From Pratylenchus scribneri (Eukaryota > Nematoda > Chromadorea > Rhabditida > Pratylenchidae): a stretch of 64,000 nucleotides of DNA. The first letter of the stretch is position 1. Each line of letters opens with the position of its first letter. Below, piece after piece: positions 11,234 through 24,600 of this stretch. Position numbers and translations under genes: made by a program. Under the pieces are notes generated by a model. It searched no databases, had not been told where the DNA came from, and saw only the letters and a program-made list of their open reading frames with translations. Where the stretch lies: contig JAQSEB010000210.1 in NCBI GenBank assembly GCA_030063045.1, forward strand, positions 1 to 64,000, written 5' to 3'.

Positions 11234-12574
11234 ATGAATCAACGATTATTAACCTATGATGAATTTGTGGTTGTTGCTGAAGAGGAGTGGAAATTTCAAT
11301 GCGGTTAGTTTTGGTTATTTTTGGAGTCTTTTAAAATATAAAACAGATGAAAAGGATGCGCACCCCAAATTTTCCACTAGAATTGGCGATTTTGAATGGT
11401 AAATTACGCTTTTGTTTTAAAATTAAAAATTTTAGAAATTTTAAATTAATAATTTATTAATTAATTATTAATTTCTGCTTTACACTAAGAAGGCGTTTAA
11501 AACATTTTTCAGAAAAATGTATCAAATAATTACAATCCCCTTTTTCAGGAATTGTTCATTCAACCACACGAACTATAGAACAGCAACAAACTGCCATCTT
11601 TACGAAATTAAATTGGAATGTCAAGAATTGAATGATGCAATTGTGAAGGAATTACTCACTGAAGTGACTTTGTATCGGCAACAAGGCGAGATGCAAAAAA
11701 TCGGACGTCTTTTATTGAAAAGCAATGGAACTCCCAAAAATTGGAGTGCTATAACTTCCTGTCGAAGGTGAATTCTGTTTCGCTTTCCCATATTTAAAAA
11801 TATATTTAAAGCATTTTGTTGAACATTCGAATTCTGAAGGATCGTTCCAAATTGTGAGTACAAAATTAAGAGAGGTAATTTATTGGGTTATGCATATTTC
11901 AGTCCAATCTTCACTCAACCCAATTCGGTAGGGAATTTGGTCAGCAATGGGAAATTACGCGTTGGTGAAAAAATTTACCACATCAATAAACAGGTAAATG
12001 GGTAGGGAAATCAGAGAAAGTGAAAATGATTCAAATTCAGTTGCTCAGCTTATTTTCGCCTTATTTTGATCGAATGTTCAACGGCAATTTCGTGGAATCG
12101 CAACAAGATGTGGTAGAATTGATGGGCATTGAATTGACAAAACCAATACATTTTGAGGTAAATTGGAATTGGAAAAAGTTATAAAAGAAAAACATTTAGG
12201 ATTTCCTGCTTTCCTTTTGCCTTCCTGTTGGCCAAATGGAAGTTTTGCCGAATCGTAAGTTTTAATTTTTTTCTAAAATAAAAATAATTGATTTTGAGGC
12301 CATAATGTTGTGGATTTGTTGAAATTGGCCAAATATTTCCAAATGGATTGGTTGCTGAAGAAATGTGAACGTCATTTGGGATTGTGCCGGGAAATGCCAA
12401 TTGAGGAGAGGGTTTTATTGGCTAACAAATTCGATTTGAAGGAATTGCAAGTAAATAAAATTAATTTCAAAAAAAAAGCATTATGATTCAACTTTTAAGG
12501 CGAAGTTAGTGAATATGAGTACTTCGGAGGAAAGCAAACGGATTTGTTTTGCATTGTTGAATGCCATCGAATAA
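11234..12574 (+). CDS. MATH-BTB domain protein, paralogue B1 (290 aa, 9 exons)
   Basis: Exons are 11234-11303, 11347-11398, 11549-11767, 11812-11853, 11903-11993, 12041-12157, 12200-12254, 12299-12450 and 12500-12574; all phases match. The N-terminal about 150 residues look like a divergent MATH domain (EEEWKFQC, YEIKLECQEL, ILLNIRILKDRSKF). The BTB/POZ domain follows: LRVGEKIYHINKQLLSLFSP, YFDRMFNGNF, a NVVDLLKLAKYFQMDWLLKK helix pair and CERHLGLCREM. Proteins with this arrangement in nematodes (BATH family) usually act as substrate adaptors for Cullin-3 ubiquitin ligases, with MATH binding the target and BTB binding CUL-3. It sits between secreted paralogues A1 and A2 and has a same-length paralogue at 27760-29611. 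Confidence 0.85.
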
Positions 12575-13007
12575 TGAATATTCAATTGAAATAAATGAAG
12601 AAAAGAGGAGAATTATCGGAACATTTATTTAAAGATGACCCAATTTAGTGTCCCAAAATGCCATTCATTGAGCATCTCACTTATTATTTTCCACTTAGAT
12701 TCATTTATTTTAAATTTGATCAAATCACAAAAATGTTCCTCTCATTTAATGTTTTACCATTTCCATTTTACTTAAATAAAACGCATCGTTTGTTTTGGAT
12801 TTATGCTCAATATCAATGCTGATCTTTGGGATTGATTGCAAAAATTGTTAAAAAAAATTATAGCTTAGGATGGATATACAAATAAAATATATCCTAAAAT
12901 TGGGCATTTTATGAACTTTTGTTCAGGGAAAATATAGTTTACAATAATAAAATTTATCAGATAGAATTAATTGTCTAATGTCATTATCAGCTAATGAGAT
13001 TTAATAA

Positions 13008-13330
13008 TATTCATTAATTATTATAATTAGTCTTAAATCTAGAACATGAGTCTTTGCCGGAAGACTAAGCTTTCAATGGCTCAATGAACGGGATATGTAT
13101 AAGGGGAAACTCCACTTTAAATTATTTTTTATTAATTATGCGAGAAAAATATGATTAAATGTAAAGGGTAAAAAAGGCATATGGAGACGAAAGGAATATG
13201 TTAAAGGCAAATTGAGGCAATATTTGATTGATAGGATGACTCCTGGGCGATTAAGTAAAAAGTGAAGGGTACAGTAGGAAAATAGAAAAGACTTTTCGGC
13301 ATTGACAATTCTTCAAACTTCAAAGATCCT
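13008..13330 (+). mobile_element. Dispersed element family X, copy 2
   Basis: Similar over most of its length to the element at 5395-5735, including TAATATTCATTAATT at the left and TACAGTAGGAAAATAG with GGCATTGACAATTCT at the right. It lies about 330 bp upstream of paralogue A2, the same position copy 1 has relative to A1, so it was probably duplicated with the gene. The GC-rich 5' part is shortened. Confidence 0.65.
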
Positions 13331-13660
13331 TTTTAGCAAATAAAAAAATATTTTTTTATATCGAAATTAAATGCTATGACGAATGCATTCATCTATTAAT
13401 TGAATGTCCTTGAGTTAATATTTTATTGAACAAAAATTGGGCAAATAAATTATTTAAAATTTGTGCCGAATTCCTCTACAAATTCTTCTAAACATTCATC
13501 CAAAATTGTATAAAAATAAAGAATTCATTAATTGAAAATTAAAATTCATTGCCTTTCACTGTTACTGATTCGTGGCTTTTCTATCAAAATTTATGGCCAA
13601 AATCTAGCTCTCTTCGTTTACCCAAAATCTCCAAAAATTGAAGAAGAAATTAGGCCCAAA

Positions 13661-16250
13661 ATGATTATAAAATTCCTTATAATAATTCAATTTATTTATT
13701 TGTCAATAACAAATTTCCCTAATAATATTTGTCATTGTTCAATAGTGGAAATGACAAAAACTCGAGGCGGTGTATTGGCCATTGGGGATCGGATGATCTC
13801 CTATCATGATCCGGATCTTGCGGATGTATTGAATAATGCAATTAATGGTGAGAGAATTGGGAATAATTTAACTTATTAAAATATAAATTGGAAAAATAAT
13901 AGCGAAAAAATTGGCAAATGCGATAATTTTTTATGAAAAAAAATATTGCCTTTTCTCATTTTTAATAAGATGCTTTTAGATGCTTTTGAATATCATTTTA
14001 CAAGGCAACAAATTGCGGAATTGGATTCCGCTTTTATTCAACAACGCCAATTAATGGAAACAAATGGGCCAGAGAGCCGGGAAAAGGTGCAATTAGTGCG
14101 CGGAAGGAATAATAAACAATTTGTCGTTGGCATTGTTGGTTTCGAGAATACAGTGGATAATTTTATGATCGCCGATAAAAGCAATGTTAAATCAATAAAA
14201 TCATTGGCAAAATTGATGGACAGAGTTCACCGGTGAGCCAATTATTTTAATGCGAAAACGGTTTGAATTTTTTTTTTCGAAGCTGAATAGATTTTAAAAG
14301 TTATTTACAAATTTATTTAAAAAAATTTTTAATATCATTGTATTATATATAGCTCATCTCAATCGAAATGATGAGTTAATCTTGTCAAGGGATAGCAAAA
14401 TTTCATCTTGTATTTAAATTTTTAAATTCTTATATTTGAATATTTTTTGTACAGAATAATATTTATTTTAATAATTATTTATTAATAATTTAGGCAAAAA
14501 TTAGCATTTTAGATTTTACCCTAATTAGAGTTAAATTTGAATTTTTTATCCACTAATAGATAGTACATAAATTTAAGGCACAAAATATTAGTAATTAATT
14601 TTATTGCATAAAATTCTATGATATTTTAAATAGCAATTCCGAAGATGATCGGGCCAATGCTAATGAATTTGGCAAGCAGAATACTCAAAGAGAAGCAATG
14701 GAATATTTGGCAACGGATGGCAAAGAGATTTATGGAATTAAGGCTGGCCGAAGCTGGGGACCCAGACAAAAGGGAATTCGAGGTGCCCTCAAAAATTGGT
14801 GGCAAGGAAGAGGAAATGCCGTAGAAGGGGATGCAAAAAAGCCAAAAATTCGAAAATTGCGTGGAAATGTGCACGCAATTGGATATTTTCCCGAAAAAAT
14901 TGAGGCGGATTTGGGAGGCAAAAATGGGCCATTTCGAGGGAAAAAACGATTTTTTGGGAAATTTGGACGAAGAATGCCCGTGAATATGCCAATGAATGAA
15001 GCATATAAAATTCAGAATGAAGCATTTGCGGCACAATCTAAGTGTGTGGGTTAAATAGATAAATTATTATAGATTTTTTTCCATAATTTGTAGCAACATA
15101 CAAAGATGAAATTAAGCTTCTTGAGTAGGCCGAAGTCATGTTTATATGTAGTATAAGTAGATTGATTTATTTCTGTATACTAAAAATTTAATTTAATTTA
15201 TGAATGTTAATCAATGAATTATTTAATCCCAACATTTATACTCCAATATTTTACCATTTGAATAAGTCTATCAAAAATGGCCAATATTCAAAATTTTAAC
15301 CTAGATAAACATTTTTGGAAAATTTGACAATTTGAAAATTTTGGTTAGTCAAATAAAGGAAAGATAAAATTTTATTTTCATAAATTTGATGTCATTTATT
15401 TGATCCCCATTCATTCACTCAATTCAGATATCTTGTTTCGCCTAATGCTGTTTCCGAATCAAATCGAGGCTATTTTCTCCCCGCCGCCAAGAATCAACGA
15501 ATCCGTGTTTTGGAACACACAAATCCAACAGAAGAAATTAATATTATGGAAACACCGGAAAGGGATGGGCAACAAATTGTGACAGATTTAATGAAAAATG
15601 GTTTATGGCAAGATAAATGGATGGAAAATAATGGAAACCACCATGTGAATAAATGGGTTAAAAATGCGAAAAATCAATTGAAAAATGGGCAATTGGGAAG
15701 GGGACAATTGCAGAGGTGAGGCCAATAAATATTCATAAATTTAAAACGGATAATAATTTTGGGAAATTAAACAAAAACTTCAGACAAAAATAACATTAAT
15801 TTTGCCTATTTAATAATTTTACAATAAAAAGAAGATATGATGAGGGTCAACCCAAAATTATCATATTAATGGGCTGGAAGGCTGAATCTAATAAAGCTAG
15901 AATTATTTGTTTTTTCTGTTAATATTTTGAATAGATTTTGTTTACGATAAAAATTTCTGAAATTGACATTTTTAATGATTATTGACTGTTTTTTTTGTAT
16001 TCTTAAAATATAAATTTCTATGAAAAAATTATAAAAATTGGCAAAAAATACCAAATAAAAATATTTGGCCACTAGTTACAAGAAAGGGCATAGGTTCATG
16101 AAAAGCGAATTTTTTCATGAAAATTATTCCCCAATTAACAGAATCGGATCGAAGAATGGCCGCGGCGGATTTGCAAATAGCATACCCCGAACACCGAGTA
16201 AATTGAGTTCAAAGAGACATTCAATTAGAGGAAAGAGAATTAAAGGATAA
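13661..16250 (+). CDS. Secreted basic protein, tandem paralogue A2 (414 aa, 5 exons)
   Basis: Exons are 13661-13847, 13980-14232, 14634-15041, 15428-15715 and 16142-16250. Exons 1 and 2 have exactly the same lengths as in A1 (187 and 253 bp), and all phases agree. The signal peptide is MIIKFLIIIQFIYLSI. Exon 1 and 2 products differ clearly from A1 (for example MISYHDPDLADVLNN against MITQTEPYLEDIYNN). From about 14690 to 15040 exon 3 is nearly identical at the DNA level, with roughly ten differences in 345 bp and none in the first half. The peptide cassette KKR-FFGKF-GRR is kept. Introns are much shorter than in A1 and not alignable over most of their length. No known domain; secreted by inference. 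Confidence 0.8.
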
Positions 16251-17114
16251 TAAAGAATAAATATTTAAATTCAAAAATCAATACTCAATACCATTTGTGA
16301 ATATTATTAAATAAAATTAAAATCCTAATGTTTGAATATTTTCTGCCAATCACCAATATGCCTATATTTTTCATTTAATCTTGATAAAATGAATAAATTA
16401 AATATTTGCCCAAAGGCAAAATTCTCAACCATTTTTCATTATTTAATTCTCATCGGCATTTGGATTGATTTATGATTTCTTCATTTTTTGAATTCGAAAA
16501 TGATAAATATTTATTGTTTTGTAAAAATTTGCCCGATTCTCTTCAAGCAAATTTCAAATTGCAATGCCATTCAAAAAGCCGTGACCCAATTATTTCTATT
16601 CCATTTCTCAATGATGAACGACGTTAATTGCCAATTTAAAAAAGGGGAAGAATTTCGATAATTCATCAATCATCAATCACATGAATGACTCGAAAATTGC
16701 AGTTCATGTACAGATCCTAATTTAATTCCTCTTCCTACTTTCTATAAATTTTCCAATATTTTGGCCAAAATAATTTGTCTACTTTAGATTGGCCCACCAT
16801 TGTAATAATTGAATTGTGCCTTCACGAAGCATTCAAAACATATTCACTCTTTTTTCACTCAATTGTTTATTATTTTTCTCCGATTCAAATTTTCTTTATC
16901 ATTCCAAATATAAAGTTATCCTGGAATTGTTGTTCCTTATCAAAATGTATCGTATTCTCCATTATTCATTAATTGCATATTGCCTAAAACATATATTTAA
17001 ATAAAAAATCCAATTTTGATTAGAACAAAAATTTATCATTTTTTATATTTTTCATTAAACATTTTAAATTTAACCCTCAGAAAAATTCTTTTGATTTTTT
17101 CATTCTTCTTACCA

Positions 17115-17991
17115 ATGGAGGTGGCCAACAAATTCAAAAATCGTGAGGAAATGTTGAATTATTTTTCGTCTCGCATCATCGCCACCATTGGGTGCGATGG
17201 CACTCAAAATGGATTACCTATTTTGGAAGCAATGGAAAAATTCGAGTTTGTCTAATAATCAAATTATTAAGAATGAAGGAAATTATTTAGCAAAGATTGG
17301 CCAGGCGAAAAACATATCCAATTTATGCGTGAATTGGAATGCCAGGATTCAATGGAATTGCTTCAAAAATTGGACCAAACAAAGTGAACATTTACAAAGA
17401 TGGGATGGGCTGTTGGCGAGTTAAAATTCGAAAAAGTGAGGCAAATGCCCATGTTTTGGACCATATTGACAGTGCCATTCAGCGAAAGTAAGGCAATTTG
17501 TTAATTCTTGAGCATATAATAAATGATATATTTTGAAAAATGAAATTAAATTTTGGAACAGTTCAGCTAATAAGTAAAATAAAAATACGAGGTACGCAGA
17601 TTTTTAACATTCGCCTAAAATTAATCATATAGGTATTTTTTAACAAAAATAATTTTTCTCGTTGTTTTATTAATCAAATGGCATAATTCAAAAAATAATA
17701 ATAAGAATTAAGTATGGCATTTTTTGAATGGCATAAAATGGAAAGGGACTATATCAATCTTGTTTAAAATAAATTGATGCTTATTTTATTTTATTAATTG
17801 TTTTATGAAATTTTATTGAATTTCCAGAAAATGTGAAAATGTTATGGGCGTCAGAATTGACAATCCGGAAAATATTCCCATCTTTCATGTTTGCAATTTT
17901 TTCTAAACAATTTTAATTTACATTTTAGAAGGCAATTCTTTTTGGAGTTTTAGCTCTCTTGATTGGACTCGTGGTTGGGAAATTGTTGTGA
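17115..17991 (+). CDS. Uncertain tail-anchored protein gene, possibly broken
   Basis: An ATG frame at 17115 (MEVANKFKNREEMLNYFSSR) reads for 46 codons before stops. Around 17290-17500 three overlapping frames all look partly coding; one gives KVNIYKDGMGCWRVKIRKS and ends in QRK before a GTAAGG donor. An exon at about 17828 continues KCENVMGVRIDNPENIPIF. The last exon from 17929 encodes AILFGVLALLIGLVVGKLL and a stop, a good C-terminal membrane anchor. I cannot join the first and second parts in one frame, so either an exon is missing or the gene carries a frameshift. No family recognised. Confidence 0.3.
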
Positions 17992-18694
17992 ATGGAAGGA
18001 ACAAGAAGAAATGATTAATGGGGGAATGAATTGAAAATAAGTTGAAATTAAATAAATAAAAATATCGAATTCATTTATTAAAATTATGGAAATTTTGCTT
18101 TTTATTTCTGATTTAAGGATGAAGAAACAAATTTAAATTTAAACTTGGACATTAATAAACAATTCTCAATTTTATTTCCATTATTTTCTTTAATTTTAAT
18201 TTATTACTTTTTTGTTGATTTATGGAGGAATAAATGTAATACAACGAATGTACCATTTGCTTAAATCGATGCGAAACAATAGAATTCTATGATATGTTTA
18301 ATAAGACATCATAAACCTATTAATAAACGAAATCTGCCTCGCTTAACTAAATGAATTATGTCCTTTTGTTGCTTATTTTTGGCATCACCAAAAATTATAT
18401 TTGAATGTGGCGATGGGGTTCGAGTTAAATAAATTTGTTTATATTTTTATGCCATTTTAGTAGTTGCGAAAATATTGGCGGAAAATTTTATTTTAATTTT
18501 TTCAAAAGAGTTGTAAAAAACATCAATGTGAAATGTAAATGTGATTTGATAAATGTTGAATTGAACATCAAAATAAATCAAAGTGGAAAATAATAATGTG
18601 AGATGCTCAATGAATGGCATTTTGGGACTCCAAATTTGGGTAATATTTAAGTATTTATTTATAAAATTCGTTTGTTCCTTTTTCCTTTCCCTCA

Positions 18695-21600
18695 TCAATG
18701 TTGTTGTTGGCCAAAAACGGCATCCGAAAATGTGGCCAAATGTTTGCAAACCAGTTTATGGCCAAATTCATTCCAATCCATCTTTTGGCATTCTTTGGAA
18801 CAATAGTAGGCCATTTTGCATTTGGCACATTTCAGAATTTTGGCCACCTCATCATTCACTCCACAACAATTGCAATTGCAAATGTGCTTTTTGATTGGAG
18901 GAAGTTCACCTGTAAATTTGAAAATAAAAATAAAATCTTTTGAATTAAAACTATATATTTTCTTGTCTTTTAGTTTAATCGAAATTTCATCTATACAAAA
19001 TCTGAATTTGGGCTGCTTATTATTAAGTTAAATCCCCGAAATTCTCTGGTTGCTAAATTAATAAAAATATTCTTCCTGGGGTAATTTTAATTGGATGCCA
19101 AAAACAAATACTATAACTTTGTTTTTTCATATTTGAATATTTTATGCAAAATATTTCCTATAACCTATCCATGGTAAATGTTGGAATCGGGCTTACTAAG
19201 TTATGCGATATAAACGATATCTCTTTAATTAATAATAATTAATATTTTTGATTACATAAATTATATTCTTAAAAAAAAATAAAAATTCAATTCAATTCTA
19301 ATGATTCACTCACCGAGAATCAAATAGGAGGGATCTTCCACTCGAATAAGCCGTTCCTGATCCAAGCCAATGAGCAAATATGGATTGATGACATGGAGAG
19401 TGCGTTGAGGTCGAAATGTTTGAAGTGTTTTGGCCAAATCGTCGCTTTCTGGCCAATTATAAATTGCCAATTTCTCAATATGCCCATTCTTGTCTTCAAC
19501 GGCCATCATCACGGACTTTAATTAATATTTAAATTATAGAATATTTTATGGTTAAAATTATTTTTTGGAAAATTTTAAAGGAAATAATTTAGAATTTTTG
19601 TATGAAAAAAAAAACGATTTTAAAAGTAATATCAAAACCTAAATAAGCTAAGCCCCTAAAAAAATAGTATGGCCAAGTTATACGGCCTAAAAAATTATAT
19701 TTGTAAATTCATTTTTTTCTAAATTAATTATTTTTTATTTCATTTTTTATTTGCTAAAATTAATAATAAATTCCAAAATGAAGTTAAGGTGGCCTTAATT
19801 AGTCAAAAATACTATTAAAATAAAATAACTCACGTTCAAAACCACTGGCCAATCAATAATTTTCAATTCCAAAATGCTTCGATTGTAAATATTGTCCGGT
19901 TCCATTTCGTCCAATGTGATTTCCACCACTCCAATCATGCTCGCGGGCTTTGGTGTCCTCGGCGCAATTTCAGTGACCAAATGAGGATTCTTCTGCTGGC
20001 CACTTTCAATTTGAGAAGCAAATAATCCGCGCAAATTGTTAAGAAGCATTTTTCGACGAGGATTCGAAATGATATGTTCACGTTGAGCAGAATTTATTGA
20101 GGCATCTTAAACATTTTTTTTTATTATTTTTTATATTTGTATTATATTTTTAAATTAAATTAAATATCCATTTTATCCATCATAAGTTTTAATTCATTAG
20201 TTTTCTAATGCTAAACACAAATTTGATTTTATTTTCAGTATTTTAATTTTTTGTAAGGCAATGCCAATGCATATAAACTGGCTAACATAAATTGAGGTAA
20301 GATTTTAATTTATTCAAAAAATCGGATTTTTCAATGATGTTGTAAACCTAATAAAATAATATTTAATTTCCAATATTTTTTCTTCCTACCTTTTACTGCG
20401 GATGATGTTGAACTTCCGGCTTTGTTTTCTTTACTCTTCTCATTTTCCTTCAATTTCAATTTCATTTCATTGTAGTTTTTTTCGATTTCACATTTTCCTG
20501 GAAAATCATAAGGCAAAAAGCCCGGAAATTGCAATTTTTCGGCAGCCAATCCCTGTTCGAAGCATTGAACTGATTTGACGGGAGAACTAAATTCAAGAAA
20601 TATTTGTAAAAAATTATTTGGATTTTTAATTTCTAATTCTTCAAATTTTTTAGGTACTAAAAAATTAAATAATTTTTTGGTTTTTTATTGTATTTTTTAT
20701 CATGAAATTTCCTTTAAAATAACAAAATATTCTGCTTATAATAATAATAATTACTTGAAATATGCTGCAGATTTCCAATAATAGGCAGCCGGCACTTTTG
20801 GATGATCCTTGGGTGCAACACGCAAAAAATCATCCCATGCTTCGATCATCATTTTGGTACTTGCGACATATCGGCAAGCATCGGCACGGACAAACAAAAG
20901 ACGAACATTATTTGGATGTTTTTTCAGGGCCGCTTCAAGCAAATTGATCGCTTCTTTTGGTTGTTTCAAACGCAAAAAGCACATTCCACGAATTTCCAAC
21001 AGAAATGGATCATTCGGAAACATTTGAAGGCTTTTGTCAACAAATTTTGCCAACTCCAAGTCCCCATCTTTGGTTGACATACTCCCTCGTATAAGGCACA
21101 CAATTGCGTCGATATTGTTCGGTTGCGCCTATAAATTAAGCATGCCGATAAAAAATTATATCGAAAATATCTTTATTTTTTAAAAAAAAATGCGAAATAT
21201 ATAAAATCAATTCCTAATAAATTTGGACAAAAAATTGAGAATTTATTAATTAATTTAAATGTATTCCTTCAGTCAATTATTATTTATTATTACATTTCAC
21301 TGGAATTTTATTTTTTATTTAATAATTTATATTAGCAACAGGCATGTATCTAGGGCAGGGAGAAGTAATAGGCAATCGGGTTCGAGGTACCATTAGGAGA
21401 AGATGGAAAGAAAAAAGTAAAGAGAGTGGGGGACCATTCTCTTAGGCAAATTTTGGCCATAATTTTCGCTAAACGAGTTTTTTGTACTAAATTTTACTTG
21501 GGTAACATGCTACACCCCTTGGTAGGTATCCTATATCATATCCAGAAATTGTCTGGTGTCAGATGAGTAAATCTAATTTGTATTTTATAAAACTTACTTT

Positions 21601-24600
21601 GATACACTTCTGGACCAACGGCTTGAACATTTCGGGCATTTCGACGAGTTGATACTCCAATCGAATTGCTTTTGCCATTTGTGCAATCATTTTGGCATGG
21701 TTCCCTTGTTTGAATGCGTCCATTGCATCTTCCATGCATTCCATAATGGTCAACAAATCGTTGGCCACAATTGAGCCTTGTTCAGCGGCGTCCTGTATTG
21801 GAGGGATCAAATGTTGATGTTCCTGAAAAAAAAAACATTGTTCATCCAAAAATTTTATGTTTTTCCAAAACTATGTATTATATATGTTGGCGCTAAAAGT
21901 GGAAATCCGCTAAAAGTGGAATTTACACACTATTTCGCCAAAGAAGCAGAGTACAAAAGTAACCCTAACCCTTAGCCCCTAATCCCATATCGACCCTACC
22001 CTTACCCTAAACCCCTAGTTTTTTATTTCTCTGCTTCTCTGGCGAAAATAGTATGGTTTTTCTACTTTTAGCGGCAGTCCAATTTTAGCGCCGACATATA
22101 TTTATTTATCCTATATAGTAAGTGAGCTGTGTTAGTCACAAATTTAAATATTTATTTTTTGGCGTTTTGTTTTTTTATAATTTTTAGACTTTTTGTCCAA
22201 GATGTAGTGAAGAAATAGAGAAAAAGATTTTAGACATAAAGAATAAAGAAATTAAGGAAAAGAAATATTTTTAGAATGGAAAATATGAGTTTAAAAAAAA
22301 TTCAATAAATTAAATGGTAAAATTTTTAATTATTATTGATTGAATAATCGAGAATATGGCAAACGTAAAGAAGTGTGGTCCCTCCGGATTTTGATTATAA
22401 AAATAAGGGAAACACATATTTATGCATAATATTAGGCGCTGATCATGAATCTGAGCTCAGAATTTTGATATCTTGTCATCTTGGTAAGGTTATTGCCAAC
22501 TTTTACCATGAAAAAGCATAGGGGGGACCAAGGGTATTTTTGGTGAAAATTTTTACATAGCTAAATAATAGCTCATTTAACGCAGCTCGTCGAGAGGAAT
22601 CTAATGGTATCATTCTTAGATGGAAATATTTTGAAATTGCAGAGTTATGACCGAAAGATTTTTTTATGCCTTGGTAAGGTTTTTGACTTATAACTTGCAT
22701 ATTCTTCAGTATTCCGATGCATAGATAGTACCATTGGATTTCTCTCGTTAAGCCGCGTCGAATGAGCTAGATATTGGTCCCGAAAATTTTTTTACCAAAA
22801 ATGCCCTTGGTCCCCCCTATGCTTTTTCATGGTAAAAGTTGGCAATAACCTTACCAAGATGACAAGATATCAAAATTATGAACTCAGATTCATGATCAGC
22901 GCCTAATATTATGCATAAATATGTGTTTCCCTTATTTTTAAAATCAAAATCCGGCGGGACCACACTTCTTTACGTTTGCCGAGAATATTAAAAAATGATA
23001 TGAATATATGTGAATGTTTTAAATATTGTAAAATACTATGGAAATTTCCTAAATGAGATGAAAAATATCGAAATAAGTTAAAAATGATAATTTTTGAACC
23101 AATGGGAGCGGCCGGGAGCCGCGCAGCGGCGACCGGGCGCTCCCTTCGACATTTAATTCATTGGAATAATGTAAAATTAACTCGGGAATAGGTTAGAATA
23201 CTTTTGAATCTGGGATTAGGCCATTAATAAATTAAATAAGATATGTGATATTGATTTAAATTATCGGGATTTGTTTTAAAAAGTTGTTAATTAATAGGAA
23301 AATGAGGAAATGAGTTAAGAAATGCCAGGAATGAAAAGAAAAACCCGGGAATAGAAAGGAAGATTGTATATTGGTTGGGAATTGGGATCAAGTTCAATAA
23401 GAATAAAAGGAAAAGCTGGGAATTCTGATGAATGTATTATAGAAGCTGATAATCGATAAAATGCCGGAAATTCTCGATATTAAAATATAAAATGTCGAGA
23501 ATGAGCAATCAGGAATAGTTGAGATTGAAAGGTAAAAAGGCAGGAATGGTCGAGAATGAACAGTAAAAACCGTGTATGATCGAGAAACAAAAAATAATGA
23601 ATCAGAGGCATAGATGGAAGTGTTGATGTTTAATTAATTATGGTAATTTTAAAACAATATCTAACTATTATGACGGAGATTTAGGGGAATTTTTGTTTTC
23701 CATTAAATTTAAATTAAGCTGAAATTAAGAATTTTGCTTTCCATCCTTTTAATTTTAAAATGTTTTGACTCTAAATCAGGGATCTCAGAATGTACCCCTA
23801 CGGGGGGCATTTGCCCCCTTTTTGAGATTTTGCCCCCTTTTGTGCCCCCCGAGCCGAGTTGCCCCCCAAATGCCCCCTTTTGATTTTTTGTTAAAATTTT
23901 CCCAAATGGGTCATTTTTAGTTAAAATTTTTCGCTGCGCGGCCATATTTTTGTCTAATTTTTCGCTGCGCGGCCATATTTTTGTCTAATTTTTCGCTGCG
24001 CGACCATATTTTGGTCTAATTTTTCGCTGCGCGGCCATTATTGGCAAAAATTTTCGCATTTTTGGCACTTTTTAAAAATGCCCCCCAAAATGCCCCCTTT
24101 TTTATCGAAAATGCCCCCAAATGCCCCCTTTTTCTTCCAAAATGCCCCCCAAATCGAAAAACCATCTGAGATCCCTGCTCTAAAAATATATTAAATGGAG
24201 ATGTCCGGGACAAAGAGACATTTGAATATTTTAACTTTGGCGTTTTGTTTTTTAAATTTTTTGGACTTTTTGTCCAAAAATTAAATGCTGCAATGAAGAA
24301 TTAAAGAAAAATAGTTTATAGACAATATGAATAAAGAAAATAAAACAATGGCTTTGTGAAATAAATAATAAATGGAAAATATAAAGATCGGCTTAAAGAA
24401 TATTAATTAAAGAAAAATAATTAAAATAAGCAAAAAATATCAATTATTAATATGCTAATTATATAAAATAAACTCGGGAGCGGCCGGGAGCCGCGCAGCG
24501 GCGACCGGGCGCTCCCTTAAACATTTAATACATTGGAATATCGATAATAATTTTAAAGGAAAAACCGGGAATGAGTAATTATTTAGTAATTTAATGGGAA

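Noticed and set aside
11812..11993. Alternative frame through B1 exons 4-5 (HFVEHSNSEGSF..., QFGREFGQQWEI)
   Set aside because: It looks protein-like but ends at a stop in exon 5 and breaks the phase; the chosen frame continues into the BTB domain in both paralogues.
21959..22016. Interstitial telomere repeat (CCCTAA-like)
   Set aside because: The words are irregular (CCCTAA, CCCTTA, CCCCTA), short, and lie inside a MITE core.
23709..24213. Minus-strand basic ORFs (MAAQRKILTKNDPFGK...)
   Set aside because: They lie inside the hAT-like MITE and read its CCCCC-rich and CGCTGCGCGG reiterations.
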